This document shows positions 42,638-51,289 of a stretch of DNA of 64,000 nt, in pieces (position 1 is the stretch's first letter; the number at the start of each line of letters is the position of its first letter). Location: NCBI GenBank assembly GCA_028284285.1, contig JANQSA010000001.1, positions 372,001 to 436,000 on the forward strand, read 5' to 3'. This stretch comes from Croceivirga sp. (lineage in GTDB: Bacteria; Bacteroidota; Bacteroidia; Flavobacteriales; Flavobacteriaceae). The notes under the pieces were generated by a model. That model saw only the letters and a program-made list of their open reading frames with translations, did no database searches and was not told the origin of the DNA. A program made the position numbers and the translations under genes.

Positions 42638-43786
42638 ATGCAAAAGGTTTATTTGGATAATGCGGCCACTACGCAGGTAAGGGAAGAAGTAATTGAAAAA
42701 ATGCAGAAGGCGCTTACCCGGTTTTATGGTAACCCCTCTTCTACACACAGCTTTGGTCGTTCTGCAAAAACCGCTATTGAAAAAGCGCGTAAGACCATAG
42801 CAAAATATCTTAATGCCCAACCTTCCGAGATTATCTTTACCTCCGGAGGAACGGAGTCGGACAATATGATCCTGCGCTGTGCAGTACGGGATCTGGGGGT
42901 ACAAACCATTATTACCTCAAAGATAGAGCATCACGCCGTGCTCCATACAGCCGAAGAATTACAAAAGGAATACGGTATTTCCGTGCAATATGTACAATTA
43001 GATCCTTTTGGAAACCCAGACTTGGCCCATTTGGAAACCCTTTTGCAGAAAGATGGCAGTAAAAAACTGGTGAGTTTGATGCATGTGAACAATGAGATCG
43101 GAAATCTCATCGATGTAAAAACTGTTGCCGCATTATGTAAAGAATACGATGCGCTTTTTCATTCGGACACCGTGCAATCCATCGGACATTTGCAATGGGA
43201 TGTTCAGCAAACCCCCATTGATTTTTTAGCGGCAGCTGCTCACAAGTTTCATGGGCCGAAAGGAATAGGCTTTGCCTATATCCGTAAAAACACCGGGCTT
43301 AAGCCTTTAATTGTTGGAGGGGCGCAAGAACGTGGCTTTCGGGCGGGAACAGAGTCTTTCCACAATATTGTGGGCTTGGAAGAAGCCATGGTAGCGGCTT
43401 ACGACCATTTGGATGAAGAACGGGAATATGTTCTTGGCCTTAAACGCTACTTTGTGGAAAGAATACAGGTGGAAATCCCGGGTGTTGTTTTTAACGGCCT
43501 TTCCGGAGATATGGAGAGAAGTACTTATACCCTGACCAATGTTCGCTTGCCTTTGGATGAACAAAAATCTGTACTATTGTTATTCCATCTGGATCTGAAA
43601 GGGATTGCCTGTTCCAAAGGAAGTGCTTGCCAATCAGGAAGTTCAGGGGGGTCCCATGTACTTCGGGAGCTTCTGGACAAGGAAGAACTTAGAAAACCTT
43701 CATTGCGTTTTTCATTTTCCAAGTATAACACTCAGGAAGAATTAGCGTATACTATTGAGGTGCTAAAGGAGTTTGTTCTGAATTGA
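42638..43786 (+). CDS. Cysteine desulfurase, class V aminotransferase family
   Basis: This 382-aa PLP enzyme is related to IscS/NifS and takes sulfur from cysteine for Fe-S clusters or thiolation. The N-terminus is typical (VYLDNAATTQVREEV). The Schiff-base Lys is in AAAHKFHGPKG (about residue 205). The persulfide Cys loop is ACSKGSACQSGSSGGS (about residue 325), shorter in spacing than IscS. No isc or suf scaffold genes are adjacent, so the acceptor cannot be named. Confidence 0.93.
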   Translation: MQKVYLDNAATTQVREEVIEKMQKALTRFYGNPSSTHSFGRSAKTAIEKARKTIAKYLNAQPSEIIFTSGGTESDNMILRCAVRDLGVQTIITSKIEHHAVLHTAEELQKEYGISVQYVQLDPFGNPDLAHLETLLQKDGSKKLVSLMHVNNEIGNLIDVKTVAALCKEYDALFHSDTVQSIGHLQWDVQQTPIDFLAAAAHKFHGPKGIGFAYIRKNTGLKPLIVGGAQERGFRAGTESFHNIVGLEEAMVAAYDHLDEEREYVLGLKRYFVERIQVEIPGVVFNGLSGDMERSTYTLTNVRLPLDEQKSVLLLFHLDLKGIACSKGSACQSGSSGGSHVLRELLDKEELRKPSLRFSFSKYNTQEELAYTIEVLKEFVLN

Positions 43787-43787
43787 A

Positions 43788-44447
43788 TTAGGTCTTTTTT
43801 TTCCGTTTCTTCTCCTTGTCGTAGGGAAATTTCCTTGAGGCAGCCTTCATCATCTTGTCAATAAGCTCTGTAGTGTTCTTCCCTGATTTCTTGGTAATTT
43901 CTTTTTCGTATTTCCAAAGTAGTTTTCCTGTACTACCGTCGCTTATTTTAATCCCTATTCTACCATAGTTGGCATCTCCTCTCAAATAATCTAAAAAGTT
44001 AAAGTCCTTAGCGACCCCTTTTGAGAGTAGTACATTTAAGTCAAGGCTCCCACTAATAATTCCATCTACGCCTAACATTTTGGATAACTCTTTTACGGTG
44101 TAGATATCAATGTTTTTATAGGTTACCCCGTTTTGGTTCAGAATGGCATTGGTCTCTTCCACGTTTTGGAAGTCTACATTGAATTTTTTTCGTTTCTTTC
44201 TAATAGAAAAATACGTTTCCAGAGCATTTTGAACGGCATGACCTTCCCGCTCGGCAAGCTCTTTTAATTCGTTTTCGGAAACATCTTGTTCCAATTCCAG
44301 TTGTGTGATAAAGGGAACTATCGCCAATACCTCGTGCTGCATGCCGAGCTGATTGAAACGGCTGCTCTCGTAAATATCCTTTTGAGCTATAGCTGTCCAG
44401 TGGGAAACAATAAAAAAGATCAAAAAAAGGTTTCGTAAAAGCCCCAT
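43788..44447 (-). CDS. CsgG/LpoB-like exported protein
   Basis: This 219-aa protein has a signal peptide (to about residue 21, HWTAIAQ). A CsgG-like alpha/beta fold follows: EREGHAVQNALETYF, FQNVEETNAILNQNGV, LSKMLGVDGIISGSLDLN and DGSTGKLLWKYEKEI. The C-terminus is a Lys-rich tail. The fold occurs in lipoproteins such as LpoB and CsgG. No lipobox Cys is seen here, since the likely cleavage follows the hydrophobic core. It follows the TonB receptor with a 1-bp overlap, suggesting co-transcription. Confidence 0.75.
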   Translation of the reverse strand: MGLLRNLFLIFFIVSHWTAIAQKDIYESSRFNQLGMQHEVLAIVPFITQLELEQDVSENELKELAEREGHAVQNALETYFSIRKKRKKFNVDFQNVEETNAILNQNGVTYKNIDIYTVKELSKMLGVDGIISGSLDLNVLLSKGVAKDFNFLDYLRGDANYGRIGIKISDGSTGKLLWKYEKEITKKSGKNTTELIDKMMKAASRKFPYDKEKKRKKKT

Positions 44448-46942
44448 TAAAAACGCACATTAAATTTAAGGTTCAACACCCTGGATGTTAGAAAATTAGG
44501 TACAGCAAATTGTTGTTGACTATCTACATCTCTAACCCAGGTATTGGTAATAGCGTTTTGGTTATTGAACAAATTAAAAATCTCGAAGCCCACATCAAAT
44601 TCCTTAAACCGGTGTAACCAATGTCCCTTTGGAAAAGCGGTTGTATTGTCCGCAAAAATATAGGAAATACCTAAATCGGCACGTCTGTAATCTCTTAATC
44701 TATTCTGAAAATTATAAGGATCGGCATTGTTCGGGGATCCTCCGGGAACTCCTGTATTATAGACTAGATGTAGAAACAGTTTTACATTGGGAATATTGGG
44801 CATATAATCCTGGAATAACATGGCAAACTTAAAACGTTGGTCCGTAGGTCTGGAAATATACCCCCGACCTCCGATATTCTCTTCTGTCCTTAGGTAACCA
44901 AAGCTCACCCAGGACTCTGCTCCCGGAACAAAGGTGCCATTAAGCCTAAAATCCATACCATAAGCGTAGGCTTCGGAAATATTATCCGCCCTATAACGAA
45001 TCCTCACATCTTCTACGGTATAGGTATTTACATTATTCAACTTTTTGTAATACATCTCGCTAATGAGTGTAAAAGGGCGCTCAAACATGGAGAAACTGAA
45101 TTCGTTCCCTCCGACAATATGAATGGACCTTTGGGCTTCCACATCCGGATTTACCCTACCTGTGGGGTCCCTGAGTTCACGATAAAAAGGCGGTTGCTGA
45201 TAGCTTCCTATGGCTAATCTGAAAAGCATGTCCTTTTTCCAGTAGGGTTTGATAGCAAATTGCGCCCTGGGGCTAACTATAAATTGACGATTGGTACGAA
45301 ACCCTTCCCCTGAAAGGGCCCAATATTGTGCTCGTACGCCAAGGTTATAGTAAACATCGTGATTTCCCCATTTGAACTGATTGCCAAATTGCATAAAACC
45401 GGAAAGCCTGTTTGTAGTTACAAAATTGCTGGCCCGGACACTTTCAAATGGCACGATGTCTGCTTCAAAAGGTTCCTGAGGCTGATTATTAACAAATTCC
45501 GGATTAGGGGGGCGAATAAAGAAACCGGCGGAATCCAAAAACTCGGATTCGTTCAACCTATCCCGAATGTCCTCATAGTCAAACCGCAATCCCCATTCCA
45601 ATGCTTTTCCTTGGTCGTTCCATATCCCCCGGTGGTAGAGGTTAACAATTAGTGCATCCAGTTGATTTCTGGCCCTATTGAATTGGGAGCCAATTCCCCT
45701 GGAGTTGATAGGAGCTCCTACATTGTCATTCCCCAGATCTGAGACCACATCTCCCAGTTCGTATTCTGCAATGAGATCGGTAAACTCCTCTTCAAGGGCA
45801 TGATAGCCGGAGAAGGTGAGATCAAGTTTTGTTTTGTCATTGGGTCTCCAGTCGGCCTTAACGGCACCCAATTGGGTCTGATACCGGGTCTCTTCTTTTC
45901 CCTCGTACCCCACAACCAGCGCCCTGGGTTCCTGAAGCGTTCCAAAGTTAGTCTGACGGGCAATAGGCTCATTCTGATAATTGTTAATACTGAAATTCGC
46001 CAAAAAACTTAACCCTAAAGTATTAGAGATTTGATAGGTCCAATAGCTCTGAGCATCTAAAAAGGTTGGGGTGGCTATTGTTTGTGTTTGTTGACTGTTA
46101 ATAAACAAGGCATTGTTCCGATAACGTATCCCGGTAATGGTAGTGAAATCTTTGTTTTTGGAAATAGTCTCCATGGTAGTGGCAGCCCCTAAAAAACTTC
46201 CTTCTACTTTGACACTGAAAGTAGCAGGTATCTTATACCTAATATCTAAAACAGATGAAAGTCGGTCTCCGTATTTTGCCTGAAACCCTCCTGCGGAAAA
46301 CTCTACATTTTCCACCATATTACTATTCACAAAACTAAGTCCTTCTTGTTGGGCAGAACGGACTAAAAAAGGTCGGTATACCTCAATCCCGTTAACATAC
46401 ACCAGGTTCTCATCGAAATTTCCTCCACGTACATTGTATTGCGTGCTTAACTCATTGTTAAAGGATACCCCCGGCAGGAGTTTCAGAATATTCTCCACAC
46501 CAGCGTTGGCCCCGGGGATTTTTTGAACCAGGTCTGAGCTGATAGTAGTGATGCCCTGGGCTTTCTTTTTTCCGGTTGGGGTCACCTCCACACCCCCTAT
46601 TTGGATAACGTCCAATTTCATTACCGGGTTAAATACAAAAGTTTCGTTGGTGTTCAGTAAAAAATCTTGCAGCACTACGTTTTGGTGCCCCAAATGGGAA
46701 AAAGTGATGGTGGTTTTTTTATCTGCCTGTATTAGTAAAAGGTAATATCCGTTGCTATTTGTGGTGGTACCGCTATTTTCAGAGGAAATGTTCACATTGG
46801 GGATAGGAACGCTGTTTTCATCCAAAACAAAACCTGAAATCGTAGCAGTCTGCCCAAATCCAAAAGATAGGGTGAAAAAAAAGGTCAGTGCCGCCCAAAT
46901 AAGGTAGCGTAATGTTTTATTTTCTAAAAAAGGTTTCCTCAA
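44447..46942 (-). CDS. TonB-dependent outer-membrane receptor
   Basis: This 831-aa protein has a signal peptide (to FGFGQ, about residue 30), then a carboxypeptidase-like regulatory domain (about 32-115: TISGFVLDENSVPIPNVNIS, SNGYYLL). A plug domain comes next (about 120-230: GVENILKLLPGVSFN, TQYNVRGGNFDENL), and a large beta-barrel runs to the C-terminal RVLNLKFNVRF. No SusD partner is adjacent, so it is not a canonical SusCD pair. The substrate cannot be told. The 3' neighbour is CsgG-like and the upstream gene is an M23 peptidase, overlapping by 26 bp. Confidence 0.93.
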   Translation of the reverse strand: MRKPFLENKTLRYLIWAALTFFFTLSFGFGQTATISGFVLDENSVPIPNVNISSENSGTTTNSNGYYLLLIQADKKTTITFSHLGHQNVVLQDFLLNTNETFVFNPVMKLDVIQIGGVEVTPTGKKKAQGITTISSDLVQKIPGANAGVENILKLLPGVSFNNELSTQYNVRGGNFDENLVYVNGIEVYRPFLVRSAQQEGLSFVNSNMVENVEFSAGGFQAKYGDRLSSVLDIRYKIPATFSVKVEGSFLGAATTMETISKNKDFTTITGIRYRNNALFINSQQTQTIATPTFLDAQSYWTYQISNTLGLSFLANFSINNYQNEPIARQTNFGTLQEPRALVVGYEGKEETRYQTQLGAVKADWRPNDKTKLDLTFSGYHALEEEFTDLIAEYELGDVVSDLGNDNVGAPINSRGIGSQFNRARNQLDALIVNLYHRGIWNDQGKALEWGLRFDYEDIRDRLNESEFLDSAGFFIRPPNPEFVNNQPQEPFEADIVPFESVRASNFVTTNRLSGFMQFGNQFKWGNHDVYYNLGVRAQYWALSGEGFRTNRQFIVSPRAQFAIKPYWKKDMLFRLAIGSYQQPPFYRELRDPTGRVNPDVEAQRSIHIVGGNEFSFSMFERPFTLISEMYYKKLNNVNTYTVEDVRIRYRADNISEAYAYGMDFRLNGTFVPGAESWVSFGYLRTEENIGGRGYISRPTDQRFKFAMLFQDYMPNIPNVKLFLHLVYNTGVPGGSPNNADPYNFQNRLRDYRRADLGISYIFADNTTAFPKGHWLHRFKEFDVGFEIFNLFNNQNAITNTWVRDVDSQQQFAVPNFLTSRVLNLKFNVRF

Positions 46943-48608
46943 AGATTGTGGTATTGCCTACATTATCGCTAACGACTACCTTAAGATCACATTGCGTTTG
47001 CTGTGCAATTTTATCGTCAAAATTATAGGTGATTGTTTTGGTCTTCGGTTCGTATTCCATTAATATCCATTGCCCGTTGATGGTTGCATTGTAGGAGGCT
47101 ATCCCACTGTTATCATCTGCAATTTTAAGGGTTAAATAGCGGTAATTGTTCAACCATTGCCTTGGTTTAAAGTTTTTGGGGGTAATAACCGGAGCAACGG
47201 TGTCTTTTGCGAGGAAGTACGTACCCAGACTTCGTGTTCGGGTACTGAAGGTATTATCGCGTTTATAGGTTTTGGAATGTACCGGTTTTCCATTACCGTT
47301 CAGGCGGGCAATGAATAGCTGTTTTTTTTCTTCAGTGTTGTATTTTGTAACATCAAAACTTAGCGTGAAGTTCCGATGCACGGCAATGGAATTGTTGTGT
47401 ACGACCACAGTATCTTCTCCCTTTTCCAAATGAGCATAAAAATCCTGGTAAAACGTGTTTTCGGGAAAATAGACTCTGGCTGCCTTTAGATCAAAAGTAT
47501 TAGGTTTGCCGGCCACCAAAAAGTTCTCGGTGGTAGTAATGGTTTGGGGTATTTTTATTTCCTGTTGTTTTCCTTCTACAGGTATAATCAAAATTGTACT
47601 ATTCCCCTCTATATCGGTGATCTCAATTTCTACGCTGTAATTTAACCCTGGCTGCACTTCTATTTTTCCTTCCCGGTAGAGCTGTTTGTAAATACTGAGC
47701 TTATTTCCTTCTTCCTTGAAAAGTTTTTGTATTCGCTGTCCATATTGTTCAAAATGGGCATAGTCAATTAGGGTATTTATGTATCGGGTCTCCGCAAAAG
47801 AGAAGGTCTCAAACAGGTATTCCGAATACACTTTTCCGTTAACCGACTGTTTTACCGAATACACGCCATTTTTGTTGGCGGCCATATCTTGTCTGTCAAA
47901 ACCGTTAAACCCAAAGCCAATGGTCCCTGATGCGGTGACTTTATCTGCTAAAAACGTTCCATCCGGTTGCCTGGCAAAGCTTAATTGTATTTTTTTCTGG
48001 CTTTGGTTGATTTGTGCGTTTTTGGAAAGGGGGTAGCCATATAGTCCTAAGAGCGTAGGATTTGTAGCATCTCTCGCGGTAATTCCATAAAGCAAAGGAT
48101 TGATGGGTTTTTCGGTAACACTGTTGCGGATCTCAAAATGAAGATGCGGACCGGCAGAGCTTCCGGTATTTCCGCTATATGCAATTACATTGCCCTGTTG
48201 TACTTGTAGTTCCCCGTAGTTTGGAAAAACTTCTACTTCATAAGATCTTTTGGTGTATTGCACTTTTTTGATGTATTCCTCTATTTCAGGACCAAACTTT
48301 TGCAAATGGGCGTATACGGAGGTATACCCGTTGGGATGGGCAACATATAATGCTTTGCCGTAGCCCCAATGTGACACTTTTATCCGGGTGACCGTTCCAT
48401 CGGCAATGGCATATATCGGTAGTCCCTGGCGTAGCTGGGTCTTAATATCAATTCCTGCATGAAAATGATTGCTGCGAAGCTCCCCAAAGGTACCTGATAA
48501 GACTATGGGAATATCCATCGGTTTTTGGAATATGGCTTTGGGGGACTTTTCTTGTGCAAAGGCACCACATACGGCAAGTAGGTATACAATTACGATACAT
48601 CTGAACAT
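46917..48608 (-). CDS. Large exported M23 metallopeptidase with C-terminal beta domains
   Basis: This protein is about 563 aa, taking the ATG at 48608 so that the signal peptide (MFRCIVIVYLLAVCGAFAQ) is at the start. The M23/LytM domain lies at about 30-190: HFHAGIDIKTQLRQG, TVTRIKVSHWGYG, SVYAHLQKF, GPHLHFEI. These carry His/Asp and HxH zinc ligands. The rest is beta-rich (RQWLNNYRYLTLKIADD, then VSDNVGNT), resembling Ig-like domains. It should act on peptidoglycan in the periplasm. It overlaps the receptor gene by 26 bp and is probably co-transcribed with it. Confidence 0.9.
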   Translation of the reverse strand: MFRCIVIVYLLAVCGAFAQEKSPKAIFQKPMDIPIVLSGTFGELRSNHFHAGIDIKTQLRQGLPIYAIADGTVTRIKVSHWGYGKALYVAHPNGYTSVYAHLQKFGPEIEEYIKKVQYTKRSYEVEVFPNYGELQVQQGNVIAYSGNTGSSAGPHLHFEIRNSVTEKPINPLLYGITARDATNPTLLGLYGYPLSKNAQINQSQKKIQLSFARQPDGTFLADKVTASGTIGFGFNGFDRQDMAANKNGVYSVKQSVNGKVYSEYLFETFSFAETRYINTLIDYAHFEQYGQRIQKLFKEEGNKLSIYKQLYREGKIEVQPGLNYSVEIEITDIEGNSTILIIPVEGKQQEIKIPQTITTTENFLVAGKPNTFDLKAARVYFPENTFYQDFYAHLEKGEDTVVVHNNSIAVHRNFTLSFDVTKYNTEEKKQLFIARLNGNGKPVHSKTYKRDNTFSTRTRSLGTYFLAKDTVAPVITPKNFKPRQWLNNYRYLTLKIADDNSGIASYNATINGQWILMEYEPKTKTITYNFDDKIAQQTQCDLKVVVSDNVGNTTIFEETFFRK

Positions 48609-48719
48609 GAAGACAACGTATTTGTTCACGAAAGTAACCAATACACCAGGATATGAACAAATAGAAGTGAAAGTAAACTCCCTATAGCCAATGAGGGCCG
48701 AAGTTTTATAGTAAAAGTA

Positions 48720-48750
48720 TTGTCAGGTTGCCAAAGGTTAGTTAACTTTG
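48720..48750 (+). promoter_or_regulatory. Bacteroidota-type promoter of the zapB-like/zapA operon
   Basis: TTG (48720-48722), a 20-bp spacer and TAACTTTG (48743-48750) match -33 TTG / -7 TAnnTTTG. The start would lie about 20 bp before the ATG at 48776. Confidence 0.68.
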
Positions 48751-48775
48751 TTTGAATACGCATTGTGGTTTGCAC

Positions 48776-49066
48776 ATGGGTGAACTTGTTGATATTGTTG
48801 ATTCTCTGGAGAATAAGGTAAGCAAGCTTTTGCATCGCTTGGAAGTACTTAATCAGGCGAATACTAAGCTTAAAAACGAACTTGCCTCACTTAGAGAAGA
48901 ACATGACACTACTAAGGTGGCCCTTGGTACATGGGAAGAAAAGTACAATTCCTTAAAATTGGCAAACACATTGCTGGGTAGTGATACAAATAAAAAGGAA
49001 GCAAAGCTCAAAATAAACACATTAATTCGGGAATTGGACAGTTGCATCGCCCAGTTAGCTGAATAA
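48776..49066 (+). CDS. Small coiled-coil protein, ZapB-like
   Basis: This 96-aa, nearly all-helical protein starts at the ATG at 48776 and is dominated by a coiled coil (LVDIVDSLENKVSKLLHRLE, then NTKLKNELASLREEHDTTK). It ends with a second helix (NTLIRELDSCIAQLAE). Size and structure match ZapB-type division proteins. It lies 12 bp before zapA, which supports a role at the division ring. Recognition by sequence alone is weak for coiled coils. Confidence 0.75.
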   Translation: MGELVDIVDSLENKVSKLLHRLEVLNQANTKLKNELASLREEHDTTKVALGTWEEKYNSLKLANTLLGSDTNKKEAKLKINTLIRELDSCIAQLAE

Positions 49067-49078
49067 TGTTCAAATTAT

Positions 49079-49375
49079 ATGGAGGAAAAGCTCAAAATCA
49101 AGCTTTCCATTGCAGACAGGGTCTACCCTTTAACTATAGACCCTCGGCAAGAAGAAGGCTTACGGAAGGCGGCGAAGAACATAGACCAGCTAGCCAAGAA
49201 ATTTGAGCAGAACTATGCAGTAAGAGATAAGCAGGATGTTCTTGCAATGTGTGCTTTACAGTTTGCCTCTAAAATAGAGCAAGGAGGAATCAGTGCGTCC
49301 GAAAGTATAAATGAAGCCAAGGAAAGGCTGAAAGCTTTGGATGAATTGGTACAGGTGAAGTTAGGATTAGAATAA
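49079..49375 (+). CDS. zapA: Cell division protein ZapA
   Basis: This 98-aa FtsZ-associated protein promotes bundling of FtsZ filaments. The N-terminal beta domain (KIKLSIADRVYPLTID) is followed by REEGLRKAAKNIDQ-like helical text, and the C-terminal dimerisation coiled coil is ASESINEAKERLKALDELV. The size is normal for ZapA. It is followed by a structured RNA and then rny, an arrangement also known in other bacteria for zapA and the 6S RNA gene. Confidence 0.88.
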   Translation: MEEKLKIKLSIADRVYPLTIDPRQEEGLRKAAKNIDQLAKKFEQNYAVRDKQDVLAMCALQFASKIEQGGISASESINEAKERLKALDELVQVKLGLE

Positions 49376-49402
49376 GTTCTTTTAAATACAAAATTGTTAC
49401 TA

Positions 49403-49572
49403 CCCACATTGGTATTATTTTTTTGACAAACTCAACATTATTACAATTCAAAAGGGTGAGTTTAGATTGTAAAAGCAGGCCTTACTTGTATAAGGATCCT
49501 TGAGCAGTCTGTTAGCCCTAAACCTGTTTTTAGGAGTTTGTACAAAACCTTGGCCAATGTGGGTTTTTTTTT
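49403..49572 (+). ncRNA. ssrS: 6S RNA candidate (6S-Flavo type)
   Basis: A gap of about 214 bp between zapA and rny holds a rod-like RNA. The closing stem is CCCACATTGG (49403-49412) with CCAATGTGGG (49554-49563), followed by nine T residues (49564-49572). Inside, ACAAACTC pairs with GAGTTTGT, TACAAT with ATTGTA, and CCTTA/TAAGG and CCTAAA/TTTAGG form smaller hairpins, so a large internal bulge remains. This fits 6S RNA, which binds RNA polymerase. The zapA neighbourhood is the classical place for ssrS. Promoter and exact 5' end are not determined. Confidence 0.72.
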
Positions 49573-49589
49573 AACCAAACACAGGAAAA

Positions 49590-51161
49590 ATGGATAGTAC
49601 CGTTACACTAGTTATTGCCGTAATAGTGGGGTTGGGAATTGGTTTTGCAATTGCAAAAATGCTGGAAAAAGGAAAAGCAGCCAGGACCATTGCAAATGCT
49701 AAAAAAGAAGCAGCAGGCATTATAAAGGAAGCGAAGAAAGAGGGAGAGAATATAAAGAAAGATAAGATTTTTCAGGCGAAAGAAAAGTTTTTGGAACTAA
49801 AGGCAGAACATGAGAAGGTGATCATTGGAAAGGATAAAAAAATTGCTGAAGCCGAAAAAAGAATACGAGATAAAGAATCCCAGATAAGCAATGAGTTGGC
49901 CAAAGGAAAGCGGATCAATGAGCAATTGGAAGTACGGGTAAAAGCAGTAGAGCACAAAGGTGAAATCTTAGAAAAGAAAAGGGCTGAAGTGGAGAAGCTC
50001 CACAAAGGCCAGGTAAAACAGTTGGAAGTGATTTCAGGTCTTTCGGCAGAGGATGCCAAAAGCCAACTTTTAGAGTCCTTAAAGGAAACGGCAAAAACGG
50101 ATGCCATGGCCTACCTACAGAGCACCCTTGAAGAAGCCAAACTCACAGCCCAGCAGGAAGCACGAAAAATTGTTGTAAATACCATTCAGCGAATTGGAAC
50201 AGAAGAGGCCATAGAAAATTGCGTTTCCGTTTTCAATTTGGATTCTGACGACGTAAAAGGTCGTATCATAGGGCGTGAAGGACGTAATATCCGCGCCATA
50301 GAATCCGCAACGGGGGTGGAGATTATTGTGGATGACACCCCGGAAGCCATTATCCTATCCTGTTTTGATTCCGTACGTCGTGAAATAGCACGATTATCCC
50401 TCCACAGATTGGTTACTGATGGTCGCATACATCCCGCCCGAATAGAAGAAATAGTAAAAAAGACCGAAAAACAGATTAATGAGGAGATCATAGAGATTGG
50501 GAAACGCACCGTAATTGATTTGGGGATACATGGCTTACACCCGGAGTTGATTAAAGCCGTGGGCCGCATGAAATATCGTTCTTCCTACGGGCAGAATCTC
50601 TTGCAACATTCCAGGGAAGTGGCTAAGCTTTGCGGTGTAATGGCGGCAGAATTAGGACTTAACCCCAAATTAGCCAAGCGAGCAGGGCTGTTACACGATA
50701 TTGGAAAAGTACCTAATTCCGAGGTAGAAGTTGAAACACCTCATGCTATTCTGGGAATGCAATGGGCTCAGAAATACGGCGAAAAAAAGGAGGTTTGCAA
50801 CGCTATAGGAGCACATCACGATGAGATTGAAATGACCGGCCTTATTTCCCCGATTGTTCAGGTATGTGATGCGATTAGCGGTGCCCGTCCCGGAGCCAGA
50901 AGACAGGTTCTGGATTCTTATATTCAGCGTTTAAAGGATTTGGAAGACATTGCATTTGGTTTTAATGGCGTGCAAAAAGCGTATGCTATTCAGGCGGGTA
51001 GGGAATTACGTGTTATTGTAGAAAGTGAAAAAGTCAGTGACGACCAGGCAGCAGAGCTTTCGTTTAATATTTCCCAAAAAATACAAACGGACATGACCTA
51101 TCCCGGACAGGTAAAAGTTACAGTAATCAGGGAGACACGTTCCGTTAATGTAGCGAAATAA
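49590..51161 (+). CDS. rny: Ribonuclease Y
   Basis: This 523-aa membrane-anchored endoribonuclease initiates mRNA decay. It has an N-terminal TM helix ([19 protein letters not shown]), then a long coiled coil to about residue 205. A KH domain follows ([22 protein letters not shown]), then an HD phosphohydrolase domain ([17 protein letters not shown] with HD, then [11 protein letters not shown]) and a C-terminal domain. The length matches the family. It starts 17 bp after the T-run of the 6S RNA. Confidence 0.95.
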   Translation: MDSTVTLVIAVIVGLGIGFAIAKMLEKGKAARTIANAKKEAAGIIKEAKKEGENIKKDKIFQAKEKFLELKAEHEKVIIGKDKKIAEAEKRIRDKESQISNELAKGKRINEQLEVRVKAVEHKGEILEKKRAEVEKLHKGQVKQLEVISGLSAEDAKSQLLESLKETAKTDAMAYLQSTLEEAKLTAQQEARKIVVNTIQRIGTEEAIENCVSVFNLDSDDVKGRIIGREGRNIRAIESATGVEIIVDDTPEAIILSCFDSVRREIARLSLHRLVTDGRIHPARIEEIVKKTEKQINEEIIEIGKRTVIDLGIHGLHPELIKAVGRMKYRSSYGQNLLQHSREVAKLCGVMAAELGLNPKLAKRAGLLHDIGKVPNSEVEVETPHAILGMQWAQKYGEKKEVCNAIGAHHDEIEMTGLISPIVQVCDAISGARPGARRQVLDSYIQRLKDLEDIAFGFNGVQKAYAIQAGRELRVIVESEKVSDDQAAELSFNISQKIQTDMTYPGQVKVTVIRETRSVNVAK

Positions 51162-51289
51162 GAATTCCCTGGGTAGCTCCTTGGTTAACCACTTAGGTTA
51201 TTTTAGAGATACCGGGGAAGCTATCCCTTTAAAAGCGGTGGTTTTGGCACTATTGGGTTAATATCGTTAAGACTTAATCTGACTTGACA

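Noticed and set aside
51162-51289. Possible terminator after rny
   Set aside because: GGGTAGCT and AGCTATCCC can pair, but the loop is long and the T-run is poor, so it is not called.
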